A DNA stretch of 64,000 nucleotides from contig CAMQYS010000001.1 in the NCBI GenBank assembly GCA_947039395.1, positions 1 through 64,000 on the forward strand, written 5' to 3'. A program made the translations under genes and the position numbers. This document shows positions 1-8,100 of this stretch, in pieces. Each line of letters opens with the position of its first letter. Positions within the stretch are counted from its first letter, which is position 1. This DNA comes from an uncultured Deferribacteraceae bacterium. Its GTDB lineage: Bacteria > Chrysiogenota > Deferribacteres > Deferribacterales > Mucispirillaceae. The notes beneath the pieces were generated by a model. It had not been told where the DNA came from, ran no database searches, and saw only the letters and a list, made by a program, of their open reading frames with translations.

Positions 1-205
1 AACTAATCACGCCGTAGTAAATATTATGCTAACTACTCTACTCAATAACCACTACACAACTAATCACGCCGTAGTAAATATTATATTAACTACTCTACTC
101 AATAACCACTACGCAACGAATCACGCCGTAGTAAATATTATATTAACTACTCTACTCAATAACCACTACGCAACTAATCACGCCGTAGTAAATATTATGC
201 TAATA
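1..205. repeat. 57-bp tandem repeat array overlapping the hppA 3' end
   Basis: Exact 57-bp periodicity: the motif taatcacgcc (third copy gaatcacgcc) recurs at 4, 61, 118 and 175. About 3.5 copies are visible and the array is cut by the window start, so its full size is unknown. Copies differ at only a few bases. The innermost copy contains the last codons (Leu-Ala) and stop of hppA, so on the minus strand the array looks like repeated duplication of the gene's end plus its 3' flank. Each unit junction creates a 23-bp near-perfect palindrome (gtagt...actac, first at 15-37), which could fold in RNA. Because 57 is a multiple of three, a 63-aa ORF runs through the array on the plus strand; it is most likely not a gene. 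Confidence 0.95.
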
Positions 206-2234
206 ACGGTGCTATGATAAGTGCAATGATACTCATTAATTTAATTAATATATTCATCGCAGGACCTGAAGTATCTTTAAACGGATCTCCAACAGTATCG
301 CCTACAACCGCCGCTTTATGTGCATCTGATCCTTTCTCTTCACCTTCAATATCACCCTTCTCTATAGCCTTTTTAGCGTTATCCCATGCACCACCAGCGT
401 TTGCCATTAACAGTGCAAGTAACACTCCTGTAATTGTAGCTCCACCTAACATTCCACCTAAAGCCTCTTTACCAAGTAGAAAACCTACAACTATAGGGGC
501 TACTGCTGCGATTACACCAGGTAAGATCATCTCTTTCAACGCTGCCTTAGTAGATATATCTACACACTTTTTAGAATCAGGTTTAACACCCTCTCTACCT
601 TCTAATAAGCCTGGAATCTCTCTAAACTGTCTACGAATTTCTTCAACCATTGCAGAGGCTGCCTTTCCAACAGATGTCATCGTCATTGCACCTATAACAA
701 ATGGAAGTAACCCACCTATTAATGCACCGATAATAACCTCTGTCTGCATTAAATCTATCGACTCAATATTAGCAGTTGCTGAATAAGCTGAAAATAACGC
801 AAGCGCCGTTAATGCTGCTGAACCGATCGCAAACCCTTTACCCATTGCAGCTGTTGTGTTTCCTAATGCATCAAGACTATCTGTTATCTTACGAACATCT
901 TTACCTAAACCTGCCATCTCTGATATTCCACCAGCATTATCTGCTATTGGACCGTAAGCGTCAACTGTCATTGTAACCCCAACAGTTGCAAGCATACCAA
1001 CGGCTGCTATACCTATACCATATAACCCAGCAAAATAATCTCCGATAAATATCGCACTACAAATAATTAATATAGGAAAAATAGTAGACTCCAAACCTAC
1101 TGCAACACCTTGAATAATATTTGTAGCAGGACCAGTCTTAGAAGCTTCCGCTATACGAAGCATAGGCTTACTTGATGTATAATACTCTGTAACAAGACCG
1201 ATTAATAATCCTGCAATCGTACCTACTAAAACCGCATAAAATACATTCACAGAAACACCTGTAAACTTTACACCTATAAATGCAAGTATAAGAAATAATC
1301 CAGCACCGATAAATGTTGAATATCTTAACGCACCAGCTGGATCTGTATTCTTTAATAACTTCATAGATAGTATACCTATCATTGATGCAATTAATCCTAA
1401 TATAGCAAATAAAATCGGAACAAACATTAATGTAGATCTTGAAACATCTTCTGCTCCACCTGTTATTCCGATCATCTCTATAAGTCCGATTGAACCAGTT
1501 GCTGCAATCGCCATAGTTGCTATTATTGAACCAACATATGACTCAAATATATCTGCTCCCATTCCTGCGATATCACCAACATTATCACCAACATTATCTG
1601 CAATAACTCCAGGGTTTCTTGGATCATCCTCTGGAATACCTGCCTCTATTTTACCAACTAAATCTGAACCAACATCAGCCGCTTTAGTATATATACCTCC
1701 ACCAACTCTTGAGAAAAGTGCAATAGATGATGCACCCATCGCAAATCCGTTGATATGCTTAACGTCTACAAAATCTCCTAAAAAGATATATAGAACTCCA
1801 ACTCCTATTAATCCTAGAGATGCAACAGATAATCCCATTACAGCTCCACCACTATATGATACGCTTAACGCCTTAGCTATACCTGAACTTCTTGCAGCCT
1901 CTGATGTTCTTACATTAGCAATAGTTGCTGCTTTCATCCCCAGAAAACCTGCTAAAACTGATGAGCCTGCTCCAAAAAGAAATGATATCATCGTTAATAA
2001 ACCTAATGACGGAGATAACATCATAAGCCCTGCAGCTACTGCTATGAAAATAATTAATACTCTATACTCTCTAAAAAGAAAAGCCATCGCTCCTTCATGA
2101 ATAGCATCTGAAATCTCTACCATTTTCGCATTTCCAGCAGGTTCTTTCTTCAAAGAAAAATAAATAACCATCGCAAACAGTAGCCCAACTAAGCCTAGTA
2201 CTGGAGCTACATAATTAATACTTGAAAAATCCAT
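195..2234 (-). CDS. hppA: Membrane-bound ion-translocating pyrophosphatase (K+-dependent type)
   Basis: Hydrolyses cytoplasmic pyrophosphate and uses the energy to pump H+ or Na+ across the inner membrane. The 679-aa product is of usual length, with some 15-16 hydrophobic segments. The pyrophosphate-binding signature is intact ([20 protein letters not shown] followed by [15 protein letters not shown], around residues 188-225), and a second acidic loop near the C-terminus ([20 protein letters not shown]) is complete. The [11 protein letters not shown] segment carries Ala where K+-independent enzymes carry Lys, which places it in the K+-dependent class; whether it pumps H+ or Na+ cannot be decided by eye. 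A good ribosome site (gagaggtg) precedes the ATG. The stop codon lies inside the 57-bp tandem repeat array. Confidence 0.97.
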   Translation of the reverse strand: MDFSSINYVAPVLGLVGLLFAMVIYFSLKKEPAGNAKMVEISDAIHEGAMAFLFREYRVLIIFIAVAAGLMMLSPSLGLLTMISFLFGAGSSVLAGFLGMKAATIANVRTSEAARSSGIAKALSVSYSGGAVMGLSVASLGLIGVGVLYIFLGDFVDVKHINGFAMGASSIALFSRVGGGIYTKAADVGSDLVGKIEAGIPEDDPRNPGVIADNVGDNVGDIAGMGADIFESYVGSIIATMAIAATGSIGLIEMIGITGGAEDVSRSTLMFVPILFAILGLIASMIGILSMKLLKNTDPAGALRYSTFIGAGLFLILAFIGVKFTGVSVNVFYAVLVGTIAGLLIGLVTEYYTSSKPMLRIAEASKTGPATNIIQGVAVGLESTIFPILIICSAIFIGDYFAGLYGIGIAAVGMLATVGVTMTVDAYGPIADNAGGISEMAGLGKDVRKITDSLDALGNTTAAMGKGFAIGSAALTALALFSAYSATANIESIDLMQTEVIIGALIGGLLPFVIGAMTMTSVGKAASAMVEEIRRQFREIPGLLEGREGVKPDSKKCVDISTKAALKEMILPGVIAAVAPIVVGFLLGKEALGGMLGGATITGVLLALLMANAGGAWDNAKKAIEKGDIEGEEKGSDAHKAAVVGDTVGDPFKDTSGPAMNILIKLMSIIALIIAPLLA

Positions 2235-2317
2235 TTAGTCACCTCTCATATGAATATTATAATCAAAATATAAAACTACACATATCATAAAAATACACAA
2301 CTTTATATAACTTACTA

Positions 2318-2406
2318 AAATATCAACTTAACTCAACTTCATAAAACTCATACAAATATCAACTTCACTCACCCTCAGAAACTTACTAATTATCAATTAA
2401 ACTCAT
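2318..2406. repeat. Degenerate 36-bp repeats at the pth 3' end
   Basis: The element aaatatcaactt occurs at 2318 and 2354 (36 bp apart), each followed by (a/c)actca. A third, more diverged copy, ttatcaattaaactcattc at 2390, is the end of the pth coding sequence itself including its TGA stop. Read on the minus strand, the last codons of pth and its flank appear duplicated twice downstream. Divergence is higher than in the hppA array, so the event looks older. Confidence 0.55.
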
Positions 2407-2950
2407 TCATCGCTTTCACTATGCCATCTGTTAATATTAACTCAAACGCCGATTGTGATCTACCTAAAATACCGTCCATAGATTTTAACTCGTCTGACTT
2501 AAACTTGCCTAAAACGTAACTAGATTGATCACCGCCACGCATATCCATATCCATTCCAACACCGATCTTCAACCTCTTAAACTCTTGTGTTGATAACATA
2601 TTAATCATCGACTTAATACCGTTATGTCCACCAGCTGTTCCGTTATGTTTTAACTTTATACTGCCAAACGTAATATGAATATCATCGTGTGCTACAATAA
2701 TATCCGATATATCAATCTTATAGAAATCTATAAAATCTCTTACTGATATCCCTGAACGATTCATATATGTTTCTGGTTTTAAAAGATATACCTTCTTACC
2801 TAATATCTCACCTATTCCATACATACCTTGAAACTTACGCTTCATAGATATATTAAACTCTTTCGCAATACGGTCTATCAACATAAAACCTATATTGTGA
2901 CGTGTTTGCTTATATTCATCTCCTGGATTACCTAATCCAACTATTAACAT
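2393..2950 (-). CDS. pth: Peptidyl-tRNA hydrolase
   Basis: Releases peptides from peptidyl-tRNAs that drop off ribosomes, recycling tRNA in the cytoplasm. The 185-aa product has the family hallmarks in order: GLGNPG at residues 5-10, the catalytic His in TRHNIGF (His18), KPETYMNRSG at 58-67, the catalytic-site aspartates in AHDD (89-90) and GTAGGHNG. Length is normal. It starts 16 bp after prs ends, so the two are probably co-transcribed. The ribosome site is modest (gagat). The gene for ribosomal protein L25/Ctc that often sits between prs and pth is absent here. Confidence 0.97.
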   Translation of the reverse strand: MLIVGLGNPGDEYKQTRHNIGFMLIDRIAKEFNISMKRKFQGMYGIGEILGKKVYLLKPETYMNRSGISVRDFIDFYKIDISDIIVAHDDIHITFGSIKLKHNGTAGGHNGIKSMINMLSTQEFKRLKIGVGMDMDMRGGDQSSYVLGKFKSDELKSMDGILGRSQSAFELILTDGIVKAMNEFN

Positions 2951-2966
2951 CTATATTGATCTCTAA

Positions 2967-3920
2967 CTAACTTTCATTATTTAAAAATAAAGAAGAGATA
3001 CTCTCCTTTAAATGTATACGCTCTATCGACATAGATAAAATATCAGCAACAGATAAAATCTCAATCTTACTAATACCTTCAATTTTTTTATTATCAATTG
3101 TATCTGTTATAATAACTTTCTCTATACTACTATTAACAATCCTCTCAATCGCAGGGCCTGATAATATCCCATGTGTTGCCATAGCATAAACAGATTTCGC
3201 ACCACCCATCTCTTTCAACGCTTTTGCAGCCTCTGTTAATGTTCCTGCTGTATCTATCATATCATCTACCAATATAGCTGTTTTACCCTCTACATCTCCT
3301 ATCACATTCATAGCCTTAGATTGATTAGGAGCTGATCTACGTTTATCAACAATCGCTAGAGGCACACCAACATTTTTTGCATATATTCTAGCTCTTGCAA
3401 CTCCACCTGCATCAGGAGATACAATAACTGTATTATCTGCACAAAAATTTAATCCTTTTAAATGTGATGTAAATACTGGTAATGCATATAAGTTATCAAC
3501 AGGGATATCAAAAAATCCTTGTATCTGTCCTGCATGAAGATCCATTGTAACTAATCTATTTATACCGCTACGCGTTAATAAATCTGCTACTAGTTTTGCT
3601 GTGATTGGAACTCGTGGCTCTGTTGCACGATCTTGTCTGCTGTAACCAAAATATGGGATAACTGCTGTTATTGAATTTGCTGATGCTCTCTTTAGTGCAT
3701 CTGTCATTATCATTAATTCCATAAGATTAGTATCTGTTGGAAATGAAGTCGGCTGAACTACAAAAACATCTCTACCACGTACTGATTCATTGATACGAAC
3801 CATTATCTCGCCATCTGAAAATTTTCCTACCGTACAAGCACCAAGTCTAATACCAAGTCTTGTTGCTATTCCTTCTGCTAATGCTTTATTTGCACTACCT
3901 GAGAAGACTAAAAAGTCCAT
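2967..3920 (-). CDS. prs: Ribose-phosphate pyrophosphokinase (PRPP synthetase)
   Basis: Makes 5-phosphoribosyl 1-diphosphate from ribose 5-phosphate and ATP, feeding purine, pyrimidine, histidine and NAD synthesis. The 317-aa length is that of class I bacterial enzymes. Visible signatures are KFSDGEIMVRINESVRGRDV near the N-terminus, the metal-binding DLHAGQIQGFF loop near residue 125, and the PRPP-binding loop VDDMIDTAGT near residue 220. A ggag ribosome site is 6-7 bases before the ATG. It lies downstream of ispE and upstream of pth on the same strand, the common ispE-prs-pth order. Confidence 0.97.
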   Translation of the reverse strand: MDFLVFSGSANKALAEGIATRLGIRLGACTVGKFSDGEIMVRINESVRGRDVFVVQPTSFPTDTNLMELMIMTDALKRASANSITAVIPYFGYSRQDRATEPRVPITAKLVADLLTRSGINRLVTMDLHAGQIQGFFDIPVDNLYALPVFTSHLKGLNFCADNTVIVSPDAGGVARARIYAKNVGVPLAIVDKRRSAPNQSKAMNVIGDVEGKTAILVDDMIDTAGTLTEAAKALKEMGGAKSVYAMATHGILSGPAIERIVNSSIEKVIITDTIDNKKIEGISKIEILSVADILSMSIERIHLKESISSLFLNNES

Positions 3921-4042
3921 AACATCGCTCCATCTATTTAATATTAATAATCATGAATAAACACCATAATTATAAATCATATTAACGTTAAAAATAAATC
4001 TACTTAACACCATGATAGCTTCAATTGAACTACTCTAATTAA

Positions 4043-4900
4043 CTACTCTAAAATAACAGAAGTCTCTTTAATATAAAAATCTGGATATATATTAGATATA
4101 TAAGTTACTGCCTTATCTCTACTCTCTTTTGACGAATATACAGAAAAAATAGTCGAACCTGAACCACTCATCAAAGCTTTTGAGTTAATATCATAGCTGT
4201 TTAACTCTTCAATAATATCTTTTATTATTGAGTTCGTTTCTAGTACAACTCTTTCAAGATCGTTATGCATTAATTGCATTATCTCTCTATAGCTTGATAT
4301 ACGGCTTTCTCTAATACTATCTATTGTTTTAAAATCCGTCAACTGTAATGTGCTACTACTGTAAACTTCTTTTGTAGATATAAAAATATTGGGGTTTATT
4401 ATAAGTAAAAACAATTCAACATTTATATCTATTCCCTCTAATACCTCTCCCCTTGCGTACCCTAACTTAGGTTTAGGATCAAGAAAAAATACTGTGTCTG
4501 AACCAACTCTTGCCATTATTGAGACCATCTGTTCATCGCTAAGATTTAGAGAACTATCGTTATTTACAAGTTTAAGATATGTTGCCGCATTTGAACTGCC
4601 ACCACCTAATCCTGCACCTATCGGAATATGCTTATCTAAATGTATACTATAATTTACATCTAATCCATATTCGTTACGTAATATCATATCTGTCTTAATT
4701 ATTATATTGTCATCGTTTAATTGAAGTGTACTATTGCTTGATCTAAATTCTAACTTATCTGCTCGTTCAATCGTTAAAATATCGTGAATATCTATAGGTA
4801 GAAACAGTGTATATATATCGTGATAACCATCTTCCCTCTTACCTATTATATAAAGAAATAGGTTTATCTTCGCATAACTTTTAGCAGATAAGATACTCAC
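4043..4900 (-). CDS. ispE: 4-diphosphocytidyl-2-C-methyl-D-erythritol kinase
   Basis: Phosphorylates CDP-methylerythritol in the MEP pathway for isoprenoid precursors. It is a GHMP kinase: AKINLFL near the N-terminus, the substrate loop GYHDI, the ATP loop PIGAGLGGGSSNAA and the C-terminal MSGSGSTIF are all present. I place the start at GTG 4900, because it gives the usual short lead (VSILSAKSYAKINL), has ggag upstream, and overlaps the stop of the preceding lipoprotein gene as GTGA. A longer version from a TTG at 4915 is possible. The product is about 285 aa, normal for IspE. Confidence 0.93.
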   Translation of the reverse strand: MSILSAKSYAKINLFLYIIGKREDGYHDIYTLFLPIDIHDILTIERADKLEFRSSNSTLQLNDDNIIIKTDMILRNEYGLDVNYSIHLDKHIPIGAGLGGGSSNAATYLKLVNNDSSLNLSDEQMVSIMARVGSDTVFFLDPKPKLGYARGEVLEGIDINVELFLLIINPNIFISTKEVYSSSTLQLTDFKTIDSIRESRISSYREIMQLMHNDLERVVLETNSIIKDIIEELNSYDINSKALMSGSGSTIFSVYSSKESRDKAVTYISNIYPDFYIKETSVILE

Positions 4901-5547
4901 TGTGATGAACTCCAACCTTTACCATTTAGAAACCTTATAGATATATCCCTATGCCCATCTGATAAAATAATCGTTCTTGGAATGCCTGTTGCTGAATAGT
5001 AGTAACTTACGATACTGTAAAGATCTCGATAGGTAGATTTATGAACTAAACCCAATTCATCTGTATAGAAACTTTCGTAACTTCTAGTAGATAACATATA
5101 CTCTGTATTCATATATCTAACGATATCCGACATCTGCTCTTCTGTTACTACACTTAAAATATTGTTAGATATATTCTTGCCTCTTGAACTTGCTGATAAA
5201 TAACCATCGTTATAAGTTATATCTGCAACAACAGTATTGAAAACACCTAATATATTTAACTTAATATTATTATCATTATCTTTTTTAACTAATGCTGTAA
5301 AAGATGATATATCTCCAAAATTTACAAATGATACAGTCGCTTTTCCTGTATACTTATCAAAATAAACAGTATTATTATCATATAAATTAAAAGAAAAGTT
5401 ATCCATACCTTGATTGATATCTATATCGGTAAAACGCCCCTTAGATACACAACCGATAAAAAGTGTGGATATAAAAAGTGATACAAATATTAACTTAAAA
5501 CTATTATTTAATTTTAAGTTTCTTTTTAATCTCTTCAAGATGATCAA
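4897..5547 (-). CDS. Outer-membrane lipoprotein, possibly LolB-like
   Basis: The N-terminus is basic, then hydrophobic (FKLIFVSLFISTLF), ending in IGC, a credible lipobox with Cys as the lipidated residue. The remaining ~180 aa are rich in beta-type polar/hydrophobic alternation. In many Gram-negatives lolB, the outer-membrane lipoprotein acceptor, lies immediately before ispE, and a TPR protein before that. The same order here suggests a LolB-like role, but the sequence shows no diagnostic LolB motif I can name. The start is TTG at 5547 behind a strong aaggag, inside the 3' end of the TPR gene. The 3' end overlaps the ispE start. Confidence 0.7.
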   Translation of the reverse strand: MIILKRLKRNLKLNNSFKLIFVSLFISTLFIGCVSKGRFTDIDINQGMDNFSFNLYDNNTVYFDKYTGKATVSFVNFGDISSFTALVKKDNDNNIKLNILGVFNTVVADITYNDGYLSASSRGKNISNNILSVVTEEQMSDIVRYMNTEYMLSTRSYESFYTDELGLVHKSTYRDLYSIVSYYYSATGIPRTIILSDGHRDISIRFLNGKGWSSSQ

Positions 5548-7096
5548 CTATCTCCTTCTCATCAGGTGCAAGCTCTGCTGCTCGCTTTATATAACTATGA
5601 GCTTTTTTATACTTCTTCTGCATATAATATGCCCAACCTAAACTATCTAAATAAGCCGCATTGTTAGGATCTTGCTCTAAGGCACTTGTTATAAGTACAA
5701 TAGCCTCATCTAAATTAACTTCATCAAGAACATACATATAACCTAAAAAATTCTGGTATATCGGATTGTTAGGAGATAACTCATAAGCTTTTTTAATACT
5801 GATTATAGAGTCTGCTCTCTTATCTAATTTATCGTACGCTATGGCTAATGAATAAAATATCTCATCTGATGTAGGGTTTAACTCTAAACCTTCATTTAAT
5901 ATAGATACTGCTAATTTACTCTCATCTTCTTGCATATAAGACTCGGCAATCAGACGATAGTAATCAACATCTCTCTCTACTTCATCTATATTCGCCAATA
6001 CTTCTATAGATTTCTCTGATTTATTATCTAAAAGATAGATAACCGATACTCGTTTAATAATTGATGCAAAATTAGGTTGAAGTTTTAATGCATCATTATA
6101 TATCACTAACGCTCTATCGTTCTTACCTGCTAGTTCATTTAGATAACCAGCTGAATAGTAATTTAAGCTATCTTCAGGTGCTAACATCAATATCTCTTCA
6201 AATGTTATAGAAGCATTATCATAATCACCCATAGAAACTTGAATATTACCAAGATATTTTAATACAGATACTTTATCTTTTCCTTTCATCTTCTTAGAAA
6301 AGTTCTTATATAGTTCTACTGCTTTCTGATAATCCTTATCTTCAAGATAAATCTCACCTAATCTGATTTCTGGAAGAACCATTGTTTCATTTCTACCTAC
6401 AATCATCTCAAGATATTTTTTAGACTCTTCCTTATTATTTTCCTTGAGGTATATATCAGACAACCTAAGAAGAGCTAACATATTACGATCTATCTCAACT
6501 GCTTTCTTATAATCATCTATAGCTAATTTTATATTACCCATATCTTGATGAAGAGTACCTCGATTAACAAAATATTCAGATTTGTTGCTCACAGAGATGA
6601 GCTTATTGAATTCTTTAAGCGCAGTATTTTTTTGTCCCATTTTGACCAAGATAGACGCTTTTATAAATATATAATCTTCATTTGTATCTGATTTTTTAAT
6701 AAGGATATCAAGGTATTTAACACTTTTTACATAATCTTCTTTGAACTCATATATCTGTGCTAAGAACTTAATAAATATAATATCATCTGGATATAGTTTA
6801 TTAGCATTTATAGATACCTCTAATGCTTTATCTATATTGTTTGAATAGATTAACAAGTAGATATATTTCTCATAAAATGTAGCATTCTCTTCAGCTGCCA
6901 ACATCTCATCAAGTAGTTTTATCGCCTCATCAAACTTCCCTTCAGATTCAAGATTGACCACTTTAAGATAAAGAATTGACATCTCTGTTTCGCTAATAGT
7001 GGGTTTATCTGTATCTGATGCATATATGAATGATGAGGTCAAACACAAGTATATAAAAACTGAAAAAAGTATAATTAGTGGTCTATTAATCAACAT
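5504..7096 (-). CDS. Secreted TPR-repeat protein
   Basis: A 530-aa protein with an N-terminal signal peptide (hydrophobic LIILFSVFIYLCLTSSF, then IYASD) followed by an almost uninterrupted series of tetratricopeptide repeats from about residue 45 to 525; the 34-residue pattern with Y/A/G/P positions is easy to see (for example YLDSLGWAYYMQKKYKKA near the end). TPR arrays are protein-binding scaffolds. Here it is likely periplasmic and membrane-associated. It heads a three-gene overlapping operon with the lipoprotein and ispE. Similar TPR proteins precede lolB/ispE-type genes in several delta-proteobacterial-like lineages. No specific partner can be named from sequence. Confidence 0.85.
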   Translation of the reverse strand: MLINRPLIILFSVFIYLCLTSSFIYASDTDKPTISETEMSILYLKVVNLESEGKFDEAIKLLDEMLAAEENATFYEKYIYLLIYSNNIDKALEVSINANKLYPDDIIFIKFLAQIYEFKEDYVKSVKYLDILIKKSDTNEDYIFIKASILVKMGQKNTALKEFNKLISVSNKSEYFVNRGTLHQDMGNIKLAIDDYKKAVEIDRNMLALLRLSDIYLKENNKEESKKYLEMIVGRNETMVLPEIRLGEIYLEDKDYQKAVELYKNFSKKMKGKDKVSVLKYLGNIQVSMGDYDNASITFEEILMLAPEDSLNYYSAGYLNELAGKNDRALVIYNDALKLQPNFASIIKRVSVIYLLDNKSEKSIEVLANIDEVERDVDYYRLIAESYMQEDESKLAVSILNEGLELNPTSDEIFYSLAIAYDKLDKRADSIISIKKAYELSPNNPIYQNFLGYMYVLDEVNLDEAIVLITSALEQDPNNAAYLDSLGWAYYMQKKYKKAHSYIKRAAELAPDEKEIVDHLEEIKKKLKIK

Positions 7097-7199
7097 AACA
7101 TTCTCTTATATCACAAGGTATTTTATTTGCAAAACTTACTTTTAATATATAACTCTAAAATCTATTTTTGCCGAACGCTTCTACTTAGTAACTTTTGTA

Positions 7200-7300
7200 T
7201 TAAATATACAATATACATCAATTTTATTTAGTATACATTGCTTTAAGTCTAAATATACAATATATATCTGTTTCTGCTATAAATCTATTTCTGCTGTATA
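7200..7300. repeat. Short direct repeats downstream of efp
   Basis: taaatatacaatata occurs at about 7201 and again at 7250 (49 bp apart), and tct(g/a)tttctgct(a/g)ta occurs twice between about 7267 and 7300, ending next to the efp stop codon. These are short, imperfect and AT-rich, so chance similarity is a real possibility. No terminator hairpin is visible between efp and the TPR gene. Confidence 0.4.
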
Positions 7301-7301
7301 T

Positions 7302-7874
7302 TTATCTTGCTGATCTAACACGTTCAACGTATGTAGACTCACGTGTATCTATCTTGATAATATCGCCTTCATTAATAAATAGTGGAACATTCACAGTTGC
7401 ACCTGTTATTGTCGTTGCAGGTTTTGATGAACTTGAAACTGTATCACCTTTAACACCTGGGTCTGTTTGAGTAATCTCTAACTCTACAAAATTAGGTAAT
7501 GTAACACCGATAGGTTTCTGATTGAATAGTTGAACATAAACCTCTAATGATTCTGGCATAAATAAACTACTTTCACCGATCTCATCATCAGTTAAGTTTA
7601 TCTGTTCGTAACTATCATTATCCATAAAAACATAGTTATCGCCATCTTTATAAAGATATTGCATGTTACGTTCTTCAAAATCTGGTGTTTTGATCTTTTC
7701 ATCAGATGAATAAGTACGCTCAATAACCTTTCCATTAATTAAGTTCTTTAATTTTGTTCTAACATTTGCTCCGCCTCTACCACATTTGATATGTAGATAC
7801 TCGACAACTGAATAAGGCTCACCCGACTCCTCTAGCTTTGAACCTCTTTTAAATTGATTAGGTGTAATAGGCAT
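7302..7874 (-). CDS. efp: Translation elongation factor P with Arg at the modification-loop tip
   Basis: EF-P relieves ribosome stalling at polyproline stretches. The 190-aa product shows the three-domain EF-P layout, including VRTKLKNL after the N-domain loop and the C-terminal signature GATVNVPLFINEGDIIKIDT. I use the ATG at 7874 because a ggag site sits 8 bases upstream and because family members begin with a short lead such as MPITPNQFKRG; an earlier in-frame start at 7910 would add 12 unneeded residues. The loop that is usually KPGKG reads KCGRG here (residues 30-34), so the residue at the modification position is Arg33 rather than Lys. It is divergent from glyS. Confidence 0.95.
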   Translation of the reverse strand: MPITPNQFKRGSKLEESGEPYSVVEYLHIKCGRGGANVRTKLKNLINGKVIERTYSSDEKIKTPDFEERNMQYLYKDGDNYVFMDNDSYEQINLTDDEIGESSLFMPESLEVYVQLFNQKPIGVTLPNFVELEITQTDPGVKGDTVSSSSKPATTITGATVNVPLFINEGDIIKIDTRESTYVERVRSAR

Positions 7875-8100
7875 GAATAACTCCACTTCTTTAAATATAT
7901 TAATTACCATACTTTAGCATACTATATTTACTTTTACAATTAATATCAACAATTCTACCTACACTCTATATAAAAGAGGTATAATCATATATATATTGTA
8001 GTAAAATTTAACTTGTAAAATAGATATAACTAGTTTATAAATTTTAGTAGTAACTCTGTGTAAGCAGGTTTATTAGATATAATTTTATTGGGGTTCAATA

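Noticed and set aside
26-217. 63-aa plus-strand ORF with a repeated 19-residue unit
   Set aside because: It is only the 57-bp array read in an open frame (57 is divisible by three); no ribosome site, and it overlaps the hppA 3' end.
214-786. 190-aa ORF antisense to hppA
   Set aside because: Fully inside hppA, whose family identity is certain; composition is the typical shadow of a membrane protein gene.
3921-4042. tRNA-Gln between ispE and prs, as in some related genomes
   Set aside because: The 140-bp gap was read base by base and holds no cloverleaf-like or T-loop sequence.
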